DNA of 64,000 nucleotides from Opitutia bacterium (GTDB taxonomy: Bacteria; Verrucomicrobiota; Verrucomicrobiia; Opitutales; Opitutaceae): contig JACPIS010000039.1 in assembly GCA_016187925.1 (NCBI GenBank), positions 62,001-126,000 on the forward strand, read 5' to 3'. Made by a program: the position numbers and the translations under genes. The notes under the pieces were generated by a model, which did not search any database, had not been told where the DNA came from, and saw only the letters and a program-made list of their open reading frames with translations. Shown here piece after piece: positions 25,947 to 33,790 of the stretch; positions within the stretch are counted from its first letter, which is position 1; every line of letters starts with the position of its first letter.

Positions 25947-26774
25947 CTAATTCTTCGTCGCAGCGGAATCTTCCGCGGCGGACGCGGGGGCCTCGGCCGG
26001 CAGGCGCTTGATGCGCTCGGCGAGCGGCGGGTGGCTGGAGAAAACCGTCTTCGGGTCACCGCCGCGCTCCCGCAGGGTCTCGAGCACGGCGCGCAGGCTG
26101 CCCGGGGCATAGCCGGTCACGGTCGCGAGATCGTGGCCGGTGCGGTCGGCGGCGTATTCGGTCTGCGGGTCGAAGCCCTTCTCGAACAGCGTCTGCGTGA
26201 TCTTGGTGACGCCGAGGTCGAACTGCTTCAACTGCGCGTCGGCCTTCCGCATGTCGCTGCTGCGCTGCGAAACCTGGCTGCCGAGGCCCGACAGGAACTC
26301 GCTGCGCTCGACGATGTGCAGCGCGTGCTTGCCTGTGATGTGGGCGATCTCGTGCCCGAGCACCGCGGCCAGCCGGTCGTCGTCGGGGCAGAGTTCGTAG
26401 AGCCCGCGCGTGATGAACACGTAGCCGTCGGGCGCGGAGAAGGCGTTGACCGTGTCCGAATCCAGCACGCCGAAGCGCCACGTCAGCTCGGGCCGGTCGG
26501 AGTAGCGGGCGAGAGCGCGGCCGAGCAGGTTCACGCGGTGCACGGTTTCCTCGTCGCGCACGAGGCCGCCGTATTTGCCCACGACCTCGAGCGCCACGGA
26601 GTCGCCGATGATGCGCTCCTCGGCGGGACCGATGCCCGCCACGCCCTTGAACATCTTGCCGGCGTCCTTGGCGGTATCGAGGGCCTTGGTGAGTTTGCCG
26701 AAATCGAATTGCGCGTGCAGCCACGGGGCGGCGGCCAGCGCGAGGAACAGAAGCGGAGAGCGGTGGATTTTCAT
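25947..26774 (-). CDS. M48-family metallopeptidase (BepA/LoiP-like)
   Basis: A 275-residue zinc peptidase with signal peptide MKIHRSPLLFLALAAAPWLH. The zinc motif HEIAH is at 141-145 (LAAVLGHEIAHITGKHAL), with the preceding NAFSAPDGYVFITRGLYE and the third ligand in EYAADRTGHDLA. A C-terminal region (DPKTVFSSHPPLAERIKRLP) has the typical HPP segment. Periplasmic quality-control or outer-membrane assembly protease is the usual role. Its start overlaps the stop of the SH3 gene by ATGA (26771-26774), so synthesis is coupled. Confidence 0.92.
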   Translation of the reverse strand: MKIHRSPLLFLALAAAPWLHAQFDFGKLTKALDTAKDAGKMFKGVAGIGPAEERIIGDSVALEVVGKYGGLVRDEETVHRVNLLGRALARYSDRPELTWRFGVLDSDTVNAFSAPDGYVFITRGLYELCPDDDRLAAVLGHEIAHITGKHALHIVERSEFLSGLGSQVSQRSSDMRKADAQLKQFDLGVTKITQTLFEKGFDPQTEYAADRTGHDLATVTGYAPGSLRAVLETLRERGGDPKTVFSSHPPLAERIKRLPAEAPASAAEDSAATKN

Positions 26775-27274
26775 CGGTATTCCCCCTTCTTCTGCGCCTG
26801 CAAAAACTGCTCCACGTCGTCGGGCGTGACCTTCTGCGCCTCGGCCAGCAGCCAGGCCAGGTCGTCGCGGGCGTTGGTCAGGTTGCGGCGCTGGGCGTAG
26901 GCCTCGGCGTCGGGCGTCAGCGGGCGCGCGGCCGCGGTGGCGCTGGTCTCGCTGGCCTTGAGGCCGAGCGCATCGGCCCCCTTGCCCTCGGCGGGCTTGG
27001 CCTCCGCCAGATTGCCGGCGAACACCCAGCCGGCGGCCTGTTCGTCGCTCACGTGCAGCCAGGCGCCCTGGGTGTCGTCGATCTTCACCTTGCGGCCGTA
27101 GCCGAGCTTGCCGACGGAAGCGGCGAGCGGCCGCGGCTCGGCCAGCAGCGTGGTTTCGACGCGTTTGGTGTAGGCGAAGCCGCCGGCGAGCAGACCGGCC
27201 TCGAGCGTGACGGCCGCGGCGGCGAGCAGACCGGCCGGCAGCCACCAGCGGGGAACAGGTGTAGGGTTTTTCAT
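26771..27274 (-). CDS. SH3-domain membrane protein
   Basis: A 167-residue protein with an N-terminal transmembrane or signal segment (WWLPAGLLAAAAVTLEAGLL). Residues about 40-90 read as a bacterial SH3-like domain (VGKLGYGRKVKIDDTQGAWL, HVSDEQAAGWVFAGNL). The C-terminal part, KASETSATAAARPLTPDAEA and ARDDLAWLLAEAQKVTPDDV, is helical. SH3b domains often bind peptidoglycan or partner proteins. Both ends overlap neighbours by ATGA (27271-27274 with the cyclase, 26771-26774 with the M48 peptidase). Confidence 0.82.
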   Translation of the reverse strand: MKNPTPVPRWWLPAGLLAAAAVTLEAGLLAGGFAYTKRVETTLLAEPRPLAASVGKLGYGRKVKIDDTQGAWLHVSDEQAAGWVFAGNLAEAKPAEGKGADALGLKASETSATAAARPLTPDAEAYAQRRNLTNARDDLAWLLAEAQKVTPDDVEQFLQAQKKGEYR

Positions 27275-29334
27275 TTGGTCTTCAGGGTCAGCACCGGCTC
27301 CCAGTCTGCGCCGGGTGGAAGCAGCTTGAACGTTTCCGCCTGCGATTGCAGCGCAATTGTCACCTCGTCCTCCGGCGAAAATGTCCGGGCGCGGGCAAAC
27401 GCGTCTTCCGCCTCGGCGAAACGCCGCGCCGTGAAATGCGCGTAGCCGGCGCGGTAGGCGGCGAGAAAGTCCCGCTGCGCCGGCGTCAGGGCGCCGGGCG
27501 CGCCGACCAGCTCGTGCACCTCGACGGCGGTCTGCTTGCCCTTCACGCGCAGGCGCGTGAGCGGCCGCGTGGCGAACTTGCCCTGCACCAGCCGGGCGGT
27601 CTCCTCGCCGAGCAGGATGCTGGTGCCGAATTCCTTGTTCGCGCCCTCCAGCCGCGAGGCGAGATTCACGGCGTCGCCCATGACGGTGTAATTCCGTTTC
27701 CGCGCCGAACCGAGGTTGCCCACGATCATCTCGCCGGTGTTGAGCCCGATGCGCACCTCGAGCTTCACGCCGACCGACGCGTAGCGCGCGTTGATGCCGT
27801 CGAGGGCGCGCACGGCCTCCAGTGCCGCGGCGCAGGCGGCCGCGGCGTGGTCGGCCTGCGCCTGCGGCGCGCCGAAGACCGCCATGACGGCATCGCCGAT
27901 GTACTTGTCCACATAGGCGCCATGCCGGTGCAGACACTCGCTCGTCTCGTCGAGGTAGGCGTTGACGATCTCGACCATCCGCTCGGGTTCGTCGCGCAAT
28001 TTTTCGGACAGATCAGTGAACCCCACCAAGTCGGAGAAAAACACCGTGGCCACGCGCCGCTCGCCGCCGAGCCGGATCGAGCCGGGCTCGCGCACCAGCC
28101 GGGCGACCACCGCCGGATCGACGTAGGCACCGAACATCGCCTGGATCTCGCGCTTGCGTCGCTGCTCCGCCCAGAAATTCTCCGCCACCACGCCGAGCAA
28201 CGTCAGCACCGCCGCGGCGACCGGCGTCGCCGGCGCGAGGAACCAGCCGGCCGACAGTCCCGCGTAGGACACCGGCAGCAGCAGTGCGCAAAATCCAACC
28301 ACGCTCCAGACAGGCGCCGTGATGCCCGGTCGACGGCCGGCCAGCACGAGCAAACCCGCGGCGGCGAGCGCCGCCAGCGCCAGCGAAGCGCTTCGCGGCA
28401 GCGGCGTGATGAAGCCGCCGGCGACGAGGTTGGTCCACGCCGTCCAGTGCAGCAGCACGCCGGGTTCGAGTTCGCCCACCGGCATCGGCTTCACGTCGAA
28501 CGTGCCGCTGACGTTCGTGCCGACGAACACCGTCCGCCCGCGCACGAGATCGAACACCGCGCCCGTCAAGCGCGGCTCGGCGGCCAGCGCCCGGGCGAAA
28601 CCCTCCGGTGAAAAGTCCGGCGTCACCTGGCTCAGACGGTCCACGATGGGCAGACCGGCGATGATGAAATGCCCCGCGGGCACCAACGGCACGCCTCGCG
28701 CCGCGATTTGTTTCAAACCGCCGTGCCAGCGCAACAATCCGCCGTCGTCAGCCGGCGGCGCCGGAAAAGCCGCGGCCGCCAGCGAGCCGCGTACCGGGTA
28801 GGAGCGCGCCACGCCGTCGCTGTCGGGATGAAACTCCACTCCGCCGCTCCGCGTTTGCCGAAAAAACTCCGCATGCGCCTGCCGGAAGGCGGCGTCCCAG
28901 AAGACTGGCTCCTGTTTTTGCGTGCGCCCTAGCACCGTCTGCCGCGCGGCGGCGGCCGTGGCGGCGAGCAGCAGGTCCTGTTCAGCCGACTCTGATTGGT
29001 CGAAGAAAGTGAAATCCACCACGATCCGCTCCGCCCCGGCCCGGTCGAGCGCGGCGATGAGTGCGGCGAACGCGGCGCGCGGGAACGGCCAGCGCATCGC
29101 GTAGGGTTCGCGTCCGAGCACGTCCATCGTCTGCTGGTCCACGAGCACGAGCGCGGAGTTGCTCGGCATCGGCGGCGGGCGCAGCGGATGCCGGCTGGCC
29201 GCGTCGAGCAACGCCCGGTCCAGCGCCGCATCGAACGGCGAGACATGGAACGCCAGCACCAGCACCGCCACCGGCAGCAGCCAGGCCCGGCGGAGCAGGG
29301 GGCGATTGGTGGCAGAAGAGGACAACCCCGCCAT
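27271..29334 (-). CDS. CHASE2-domain class III adenylate cyclase
   Basis: A 687-residue membrane cyclase. After an N-terminal helix, residues about 40-290 form an extracytoplasmic CHASE2 sensor (ALVLVDQQTMDVLGREPYAM; FFDQSESAEQDLLLAATAAA). Transmembrane helices span about residues 298-385, then the catalytic domain starts near residue 425. Metal aspartates lie in FFSDLVGF (about 430) and KYIGDAVMAVFG (about 474); the Lys in KYIGD and TVMGD (about 548) indicate ATP preference, and NLASRLE holds the transition-state Asn/Arg. The tail, RAGYAHFTARRFAEAEDAFA, is TPR-like. It heads the coupled operon with the SH3 and M48 genes. Confidence 0.93.
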   Translation of the reverse strand: MAGLSSSATNRPLLRRAWLLPVAVLVLAFHVSPFDAALDRALLDAASRHPLRPPPMPSNSALVLVDQQTMDVLGREPYAMRWPFPRAAFAALIAALDRAGAERIVVDFTFFDQSESAEQDLLLAATAAAARQTVLGRTQKQEPVFWDAAFRQAHAEFFRQTRSGGVEFHPDSDGVARSYPVRGSLAAAAFPAPPADDGGLLRWHGGLKQIAARGVPLVPAGHFIIAGLPIVDRLSQVTPDFSPEGFARALAAEPRLTGAVFDLVRGRTVFVGTNVSGTFDVKPMPVGELEPGVLLHWTAWTNLVAGGFITPLPRSASLALAALAAAGLLVLAGRRPGITAPVWSVVGFCALLLPVSYAGLSAGWFLAPATPVAAAVLTLLGVVAENFWAEQRRKREIQAMFGAYVDPAVVARLVREPGSIRLGGERRVATVFFSDLVGFTDLSEKLRDEPERMVEIVNAYLDETSECLHRHGAYVDKYIGDAVMAVFGAPQAQADHAAAACAAALEAVRALDGINARYASVGVKLEVRIGLNTGEMIVGNLGSARKRNYTVMGDAVNLASRLEGANKEFGTSILLGEETARLVQGKFATRPLTRLRVKGKQTAVEVHELVGAPGALTPAQRDFLAAYRAGYAHFTARRFAEAEDAFARARTFSPEDEVTIALQSQAETFKLLPPGADWEPVLTLKTK

Positions 29335-29416
29335 GCAAGCGGACGCGCCGCCGGGTGACAAGCGGGCAAAGCCCGCCGGAAGAAACGAAAAGGTTACGAT
29401 GCGAACGTGCTGGGCC

Positions 29417-30007
29417 TTACTTCGCCGCCTCACCCAGTGCTTCGCGCACGAGGCCGGCGATGGCGGGCGGCAGTGCGAGCCCGAGCGCGAGCTGCTGGCC
29501 GCGCGGGCTCATCTTTTTCCACGTCTTGCGCAGGATATCGACGAACTTCTCGCGCGGGTAGTCGGTGTGCTGCGCCGCGAAATCCGAAATCTCGTTTTCC
29601 AAAAACACGAGGCAGGCCGCGTCCTCCAGCGCCTGCGTGCCGGGGTTGGTCTTGAGCGCGGTTTTCGAGACCCACGTGTAAGCCTCGTCGGCTTCGGCGG
29701 CGGGCACGCCGGCCAGCAGCAGCAGCTCCTTCGCGCGGGCGGCCTGCTTGACGTAGAGCGACTGGCGCCACTTGAGGTAGCCGGCCTTGCCGTCGGGGAA
29801 CGTCGTGCGCGGCACGCTCCAGCGTTCGAGATGCTGGCACCGCGCGGCGAGCCGGAGCAGCGGCGTGGGCTCGGCGGCGGCGCGCGCGGCCCACGCCTCC
29901 ATGCGGTCGGCGTAGACGAGCTCGGCGGACCGGCCGTCGGCGCCGCGTTTCGGGTCGGCGGCGTGGGCGGCGTCGATCAGTTCGCGGGCGCGGGCGTAGG
30001 CATCCAT
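29417..30007 (-). CDS. DUF4202-domain protein
   Basis: A 196-residue cytoplasmic protein from the ATG at 30007 (MDAYARARELIDAAHAADPK). It carries the DUF4202 pattern: VYADRMEAWAARAAAEPTPL, LAARCQHLERWSVPRTTFPD, GKAGYLKWRQSLYVKQAARA and ACLVFLENEISDFAAQHTDY. The conserved His, Glu and Asp residues suggest an HD-like metal-dependent fold, which is an inference. Function unknown. Confidence 0.88.
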   Translation of the reverse strand: MDAYARARELIDAAHAADPKRGADGRSAELVYADRMEAWAARAAAEPTPLLRLAARCQHLERWSVPRTTFPDGKAGYLKWRQSLYVKQAARAKELLLLAGVPAAEADEAYTWVSKTALKTNPGTQALEDAACLVFLENEISDFAAQHTDYPREKFVDILRKTWKKMSPRGQQLALGLALPPAIAGLVREALGEAAK

Positions 30008-30152
30008 GCCGCCGAGTGTGGCCGCCCGGGCGCCGCCCGCAAGCGGCGGCTCGCGGCCGGGCGGCCGTATGTCACACCGCGCGGTTTCGCCGCCCAAACG
30101 TCGCCAAGATATGCATAGGAACGCACCGCGCGCCGTGTTAGCTTTGCCGGGT

Positions 30153-30596
30153 ATGAAAATGCCATCGCTCGCCGAACTCATTCCGATCCTGCAGCTGTCC
30201 ATCGGCCCGGTCATCCTGATCTCGGGCGTCGGACTGCTGCTGCTGACTCTGACGAACCGGTTTGGCCGGACGATCGACCGAGCGCGGCTCCTCGACCATC
30301 AGCTGGCCGAGCAACCCGGCGCGGCGGACGCGGGGCGCCTCCGCACGCAGATCGCGATCCTGATGCAGCGCGCCGGCATCCTGCGCGTGTCGATCACGCT
30401 CGGGGCGGTGACCGTGCTGCTCGCGGCGGTGCTGATGCTGATGCTTTTCGTGGCGGCGTGGTTTCGGCTGGAGCTCGGCTGGATCATTGCCGGCATCTTC
30501 TGCGCGGCGCTGGTCTGCCTCATCGGCGCCATGCTCGCCTTCATGGGTGACATGCACCTCGCCCTCGCCGCCATCCGGCTCGAAGTGAAGGAGTGA
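30153..30596 (+). CDS. DUF2721-family membrane protein
   Basis: A 147-residue protein from the ATG at 30153 (MKMPSLAELIPILQLSIGPV). Three hydrophobic segments: IGPVILISGVGLLLLTL, the mid SITLGAVTVLLAAVLMLMLF and LGWIIAGIFCAALVCLIGAM. The conserved region between the first two helices, NRFGRTIDRARLLDHQLAEQ, is the family hallmark. Function unknown. The degenerate glyS-tail repeat begins 13 bases after its stop. Confidence 0.85.
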   Translation: MKMPSLAELIPILQLSIGPVILISGVGLLLLTLTNRFGRTIDRARLLDHQLAEQPGAADAGRLRTQIAILMQRAGILRVSITLGAVTVLLAAVLMLMLFVAAWFRLELGWIIAGIFCAALVCLIGAMLAFMGDMHLALAAIRLEVKE

Positions 30597-30609
30597 GACT
30601 GACGCGAGG

Positions 30610-30685
30610 GCAGTAGACCTGCTCTTCGAGGACATGGAACAGCTCCGCCCCGATGATGCGGCGCTGCTGCAGCGAGTCGCACTCG
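30610..30685 (-). repeat. Degenerate glyS 3'-end copy, the most distant (D)
   Basis: On the minus strand this reads ECDSLQQRRIIGAELFHVLE then EQVYC. The true C-terminus of the synthetase is [20 protein letters not shown] then EQVY and stop, so about 24 codons align, in the same orientation. The stop codon is mutated to TGC. Homology ends near 30685. It is the longest copy and marks the left border of the 3.2-kb atypical region. The 188 bases to the start of the 408-aa gene hold no convincing gene. Confidence 0.8.
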
Positions 30686-30877
30686 CCTCCGCCCGGCATA
30701 CGCCCGGCCGCGCGGCCCCCGCGTCGTCCTGCGCGACGGTCTCCCCGTTCGTGCTGCGGCTGCGCGTCTTCACCGCGCAATTCATCGTCTTCCTGCTCTA
30801 CTGCGCGGCGAGGGCTGAGGTGATGGGGTTTGCAATGAACACTCGCCAGGCGGACGCGAGTTTCCACACTAACGAGC

Positions 30878-32104
30878 ATGGCTTGGCGTATCGACGAGCA
30901 AGTGATTCGCGGCGAGATCGACAACCGCACGCGCGGGCGCGTGATCGGGCGTATTTGGCTCGTGGACCGCGCCGAACCGGTGGAGCTGGATTTACAGGGT
31001 AATTGCTGGCGCGATCTGGCAGGACGGCGACTGGAGTTCGTGAATCTGCACCCGCAACCGGGACTCGCGGAGGGTTTTGTCCCGCGGCAGACGGGTGTTG
31101 CGGGAGATATCACGGCGTCGCGCAAAGTGAAGGTGCCGGACATCCCGATCAACGAAATCGGCGACTACTACGCAGCGAAAAAGCAGTTCCCGTGGCACTG
31201 GGGTAATTCGCTTTATCTTGAGTGGTTCAACGAGCGCAACGGCCGCATTGTGATCGAAAGTGCGACGTTTGGGCTGACGGTCGTCGGCGAACCGGCCTGG
31301 GAAATGACGGCGGAGGAGGAGATCGAGCAACGCAAGTCCAACGGTGCAGCGCTGACGGGCTTCATGGATCGTCTCGGCGAAGCGGCGAACGCAGCGGACC
31401 ACGAAGAAAAGGACGATGAACCTCCGGAATGGGATGAAAAGCCGCAGACCGAGGGGGAAGCCGAAGACCAGCAGGCGCGGAGCGATCTGTTGGTAGATCG
31501 CGTCCAGGCGCGCATGGAACGCGAAGGTGCCGCTGCCGACCTTGCGCGCATCACAGAGGAGGAAATCGCGCGCCTGCGTCGGGAGCGGGGGGAGCCCGAG
31601 CCTTCACCTGAGCAACGTGCACGGAACGCCGAATGGATGGAGGAAATGAACCGCGCCGCGGCGGAGGCGGAGCAAAATCCGGATCCGGCATTAGAAGAGC
31701 AACGCGACGGGCAGCATCCGCTGGCTGAACGCGCCTTTGAATTCACGCTACAGTTGCATCAGCAGGCTGAAACCGAAGGATGGCTGCGCAAAAACGCCGG
31801 CCCGGAGCACCCGGTGGCCGAATTGGTGAACGCAACGAGTTGCGCGGGAGCCAAACTAGCCGGCGCGCTGAATGGCCGAGACTGGCCACCTGAGCTGGAA
31901 TTATGCGCCAGTGTAATCGTTCGCCTCAAGCGCGCGCGCGGCTACCTCGACGATGCGTTACGGGCGACCGAGTCGTGTCAGGAAGAAAAACTCATCGCAC
32001 CGGCGCAGCTCGGTCCGATTGTCGTCGAGCTGGTCGATCTCGCGCGGGACACGGACGAACTCATCACAGAGCTACGTGCCCGCTTAGAGCGGGGCGTGGA
32101 CTGA
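30878..32104 (+). CDS. Unknown 408-residue acidic protein in the glyS-tail island
   Basis: A cytoplasmic-looking protein with no signal or membrane segment. Residues 1-130 form an ordered domain with many aromatics (VIGRIWLVDRAEPVELDLQG; AKKQFPWHWGNSLYLEWFNE; GRIVIESATFGLTVVGEPAW). Residues about 155-290 are highly charged, rich in Glu, Asp and Arg and probably coiled coil (ARITEEEIARLRRERGEPEP). The C-terminal 120 residues are helical (HPLAERAFEFTLQLHQQAET; LCASVIVRLKRARGYLDDAL). I recognise no family, though similar hypothetical proteins seem lineage-specific in Verrucomicrobiota. It lies between degenerate glyS-tail copies D and C. Confidence 0.75.
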   Translation: MAWRIDEQVIRGEIDNRTRGRVIGRIWLVDRAEPVELDLQGNCWRDLAGRRLEFVNLHPQPGLAEGFVPRQTGVAGDITASRKVKVPDIPINEIGDYYAAKKQFPWHWGNSLYLEWFNERNGRIVIESATFGLTVVGEPAWEMTAEEEIEQRKSNGAALTGFMDRLGEAANAADHEEKDDEPPEWDEKPQTEGEAEDQQARSDLLVDRVQARMEREGAAADLARITEEEIARLRRERGEPEPSPEQRARNAEWMEEMNRAAAEAEQNPDPALEEQRDGQHPLAERAFEFTLQLHQQAETEGWLRKNAGPEHPVAELVNATSCAGAKLAGALNGRDWPPELELCASVIVRLKRARGYLDDALRATESCQEEKLIAPAQLGPIVVELVDLARDTDELITELRARLERGVD

Positions 32105-32264
32105 CGGGGCCGGCGAGGGCGGGCCCAGACCATAGTTAAGAGCCCATCTGGATATCGCCTGCCGATGGGTAGAGGGAACCGCCAAGGCTGACGCACTCGT
32201 TGTCGTCCCGGTGGGCCGCGGCGCGGCGGTCCCAGCGGTCCCGCCCTACCTCAGCAGTATTCGC

Positions 32265-32312
32265 TCAGTAGACCCGCTCGGCGAGGTGGGCGATAAGTTC
32301 GGCGATGTTCAC
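32265..32312 (-). repeat. Degenerate glyS 3'-end copy (C)
   Basis: On the minus strand this reads VNIAELIAHLAERVY and stop, against [14 protein letters not shown] and stop in the true gene. It has the same orientation as glyS and the same stop. It lies immediately after the Fic gene stop, overlapping it by 3 bases, and the gap 32105-32264 upstream contains only a TAGGGCG-like segment (GGGTAGGGCG-type on the minus strand near 32245). Confidence 0.7.
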
Positions 32313-33475
32313 GGTGACTCTGCGCCTTCATTCAGGGCGCGGAGATACTCGGCATAGGCGAAGACGCGATTGCGGGCGTAGCCGGTGATTTCGCGCACGA
32401 TGCCCTGATCGATCATCAAGCGCAGGGCGGAGTTCGCGGTCGGCGCGCTAAAACCGTGGTGAGCTACGAGACGCGGCACCGTGATGACCGGCTTGTGCTG
32501 GAGAACAGCGTGGAGTTTCAGCGCCGACATGCCTTTGCGGCCGAGCGCGTGCAGCCGGTCGCGATCGGCTTGGAAGCGGCGGAGGAGGCGGGAGGCGGTC
32601 TCGCCGGCTTGGTTGGCCGTCTCCTCCACTCCGGCGAGGAAGAAATCGATCCACGCTTCCCAGTCGCCGTGGGTGCGGACACGCTGGAGGAGGTCGTAGT
32701 AGGCCGTGCGGTGCTTCTTCAGGTAGAGGCTGAGATAGAGCAGCGGCTCGGGGAGTTTTTTGTCGTGGCAGAGGAGAAGGGTGACAAGCAGGCGCCCGAT
32801 GCGGCCATTGCCGTCGAGAAAGGGGTGGATGGTCTCAAACTGCGCGTGAGCGAGTCCGGCGCGGATGAGCGTGGGCAGTGATTCGTTGTGAAGGAATTTC
32901 TCGAGATCGCCCATGCACTCGAGGACGTGAGTGGGCGGAGGCGGGACGTACAGCGCGTTGCCGGGGCGCGAGCCGCCGATCCAATTCTGCGACGTGCGAA
33001 ACTCGCCCGGTTGCTTTTCGCTGCCGCGGCCTTTCTGCAGCAGGACACCGTGGATTTCCTTCAGCAAACGGAGTGACAGGGGAAAGCCTTCGCGCAGACG
33101 GGCGAGGCCGTGCTCCATCGCCGCGACGTAGTTCGAGACTTCGACCACGTCGTCCATCGGCACGCCAGCGACGGCGTCGTTCTCAAAAAGCAACAGCTCG
33201 GAAAGGGACGATTGCGTGCCTTCGATTTGGGAGGACAGCACGGCTTCCTTGCGAACGTAAGAATACAAAAAGAGCTGCGGATCGGGTAGCAGGCTAGTGA
33301 CGCCCGCGAGCTTGCCAAGAGCAACAGTGGCGCGCTCCTTGAGAAGCATGTTCGACTGCACCGGCGGGGCGGGTGGCAATGGATACGGAATGAAGGCGGA
33401 GCACTTCTCACCGACGAAGGAGATGGGGAGCAGGATGCCAGAGGGACCGCGATCCATGTTTAAAGAAAACTCCAT
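32309..33475 (-). CDS. Fic-family AMP-transferase with inhibitory helix and HTH
   Basis: A 388-residue class II-type Fic protein. The catalytic motif HPFLDGNGRIGR is intact at residues 217-228 and the N-terminal autoinhibitory motif SSQIEG at 81-86 fits [S/T]xxxE[G/N]. The C-terminal 100 residues form a winged helix (VITVPRLVAHHGFSAPTANS, ALRLMIDQGIVREITGYARN), which suggests DNA binding and autoregulation. The start could be 33475 or MDRGPSG at 33457; the latter has a GGAG 12 bases upstream. Fic enzymes AMPylate target proteins; the target is unknown. AT-rich palindromes lie directly upstream. Located between glyS-tail copies C and B. Confidence 0.9.
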   Translation of the reverse strand: MEFSLNMDRGPSGILLPISFVGEKCSAFIPYPLPPAPPVQSNMLLKERATVALGKLAGVTSLLPDPQLFLYSYVRKEAVLSSQIEGTQSSLSELLLFENDAVAGVPMDDVVEVSNYVAAMEHGLARLREGFPLSLRLLKEIHGVLLQKGRGSEKQPGEFRTSQNWIGGSRPGNALYVPPPPTHVLECMGDLEKFLHNESLPTLIRAGLAHAQFETIHPFLDGNGRIGRLLVTLLLCHDKKLPEPLLYLSLYLKKHRTAYYDLLQRVRTHGDWEAWIDFFLAGVEETANQAGETASRLLRRFQADRDRLHALGRKGMSALKLHAVLQHKPVITVPRLVAHHGFSAPTANSALRLMIDQGIVREITGYARNRVFAYAEYLRALNEGAESP

Positions 33476-33477
33476 TG

Positions 33478-33504
33478 GCTTAATTATGGAAGTCTTAATT
33501 AAGC
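33478..33504. promoter_or_regulatory. AT-rich palindrome upstream of Fic, box 1
   Basis: GCTTAATTA and TAATTAAGC around a 9-base centre. It is a probable operator for the Fic winged-helix domain or another regulator, abutting the start codon at 33475. It is a direct-repeat partner of box 2 at 33518-33546 (shared CTTAATTATGGA and TTAAGCGA). Confidence 0.6.
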
Positions 33505-33517
33505 GAACGTCGACATT

Positions 33518-33546
33518 CTTAATTATGGATTCCCTTGGTTAAGCGA
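33518..33546. promoter_or_regulatory. AT-rich direct repeat upstream of Fic, box 2
   Basis: CTTAATTATGGA then TTCCCTTGGTTAAGCGA, a degraded second copy of box 1 with a start-to-start offset of 39-40 bases. The pair is far lower in GC than the surrounding DNA. Confidence 0.55.
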
Positions 33547-33631
33547 GCTTGTCCAACGAAAAGAGGGGGATGCGTGCCGGGTGGAACGCATTTATTTCAA
33601 TGTGCTTAGAGTGTAGCCGCGGGCGGGTGCA

Positions 33632-33654
33632 GAGCGCATTGGGTCAATGCGCTC
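33632..33654. repeat. Palindrome in the Fic-glyS gap
   Basis: GAGCGCATTG and CAATGCGCTC around GGT, a perfect hairpin inside the 315-base gap 33476-33790. The gap also holds the Fic operators, glyS-tail copy B and a CCCGC-AAGG-GCGGG hairpin near 33755; no gene is seen there. Confidence 0.6.
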
Positions 33655-33696
33655 CACCTTTCCGGCGTAGCGCAGGCGTCCGCGCCACAAGAGCGA

Positions 33697-33744
33697 TCAA
33701 TAGACCTGCTCGGCGAAGAGGGCGAAGAGTTAGGCTTCGGTGAC
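33697..33744 (-). repeat. Degenerate glyS 3'-end copy (B)
   Basis: On the minus strand this reads VTEA, a stop, then LFALFAEQVY and stop, against [15 protein letters not shown] and stop. It has the same orientation as glyS, with one in-frame stop. It lies 94 bases from the intact glyS end, with a short GGGACTACGG-type hairpin region between them. Confidence 0.7.
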
Positions 33745-33790
33745 CGGCCTTCGTCCCGCAAGGGCGGGACTACGGTCCGGCAAGTGCGCT

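Noticed and set aside
30634-31002. 122-codon ORF just after the DUF2721 gene
   Set aside because: Its first part is the antisense of the degenerate glyS tail and the rest overlaps the 408-aa gene start; no signal or domain.
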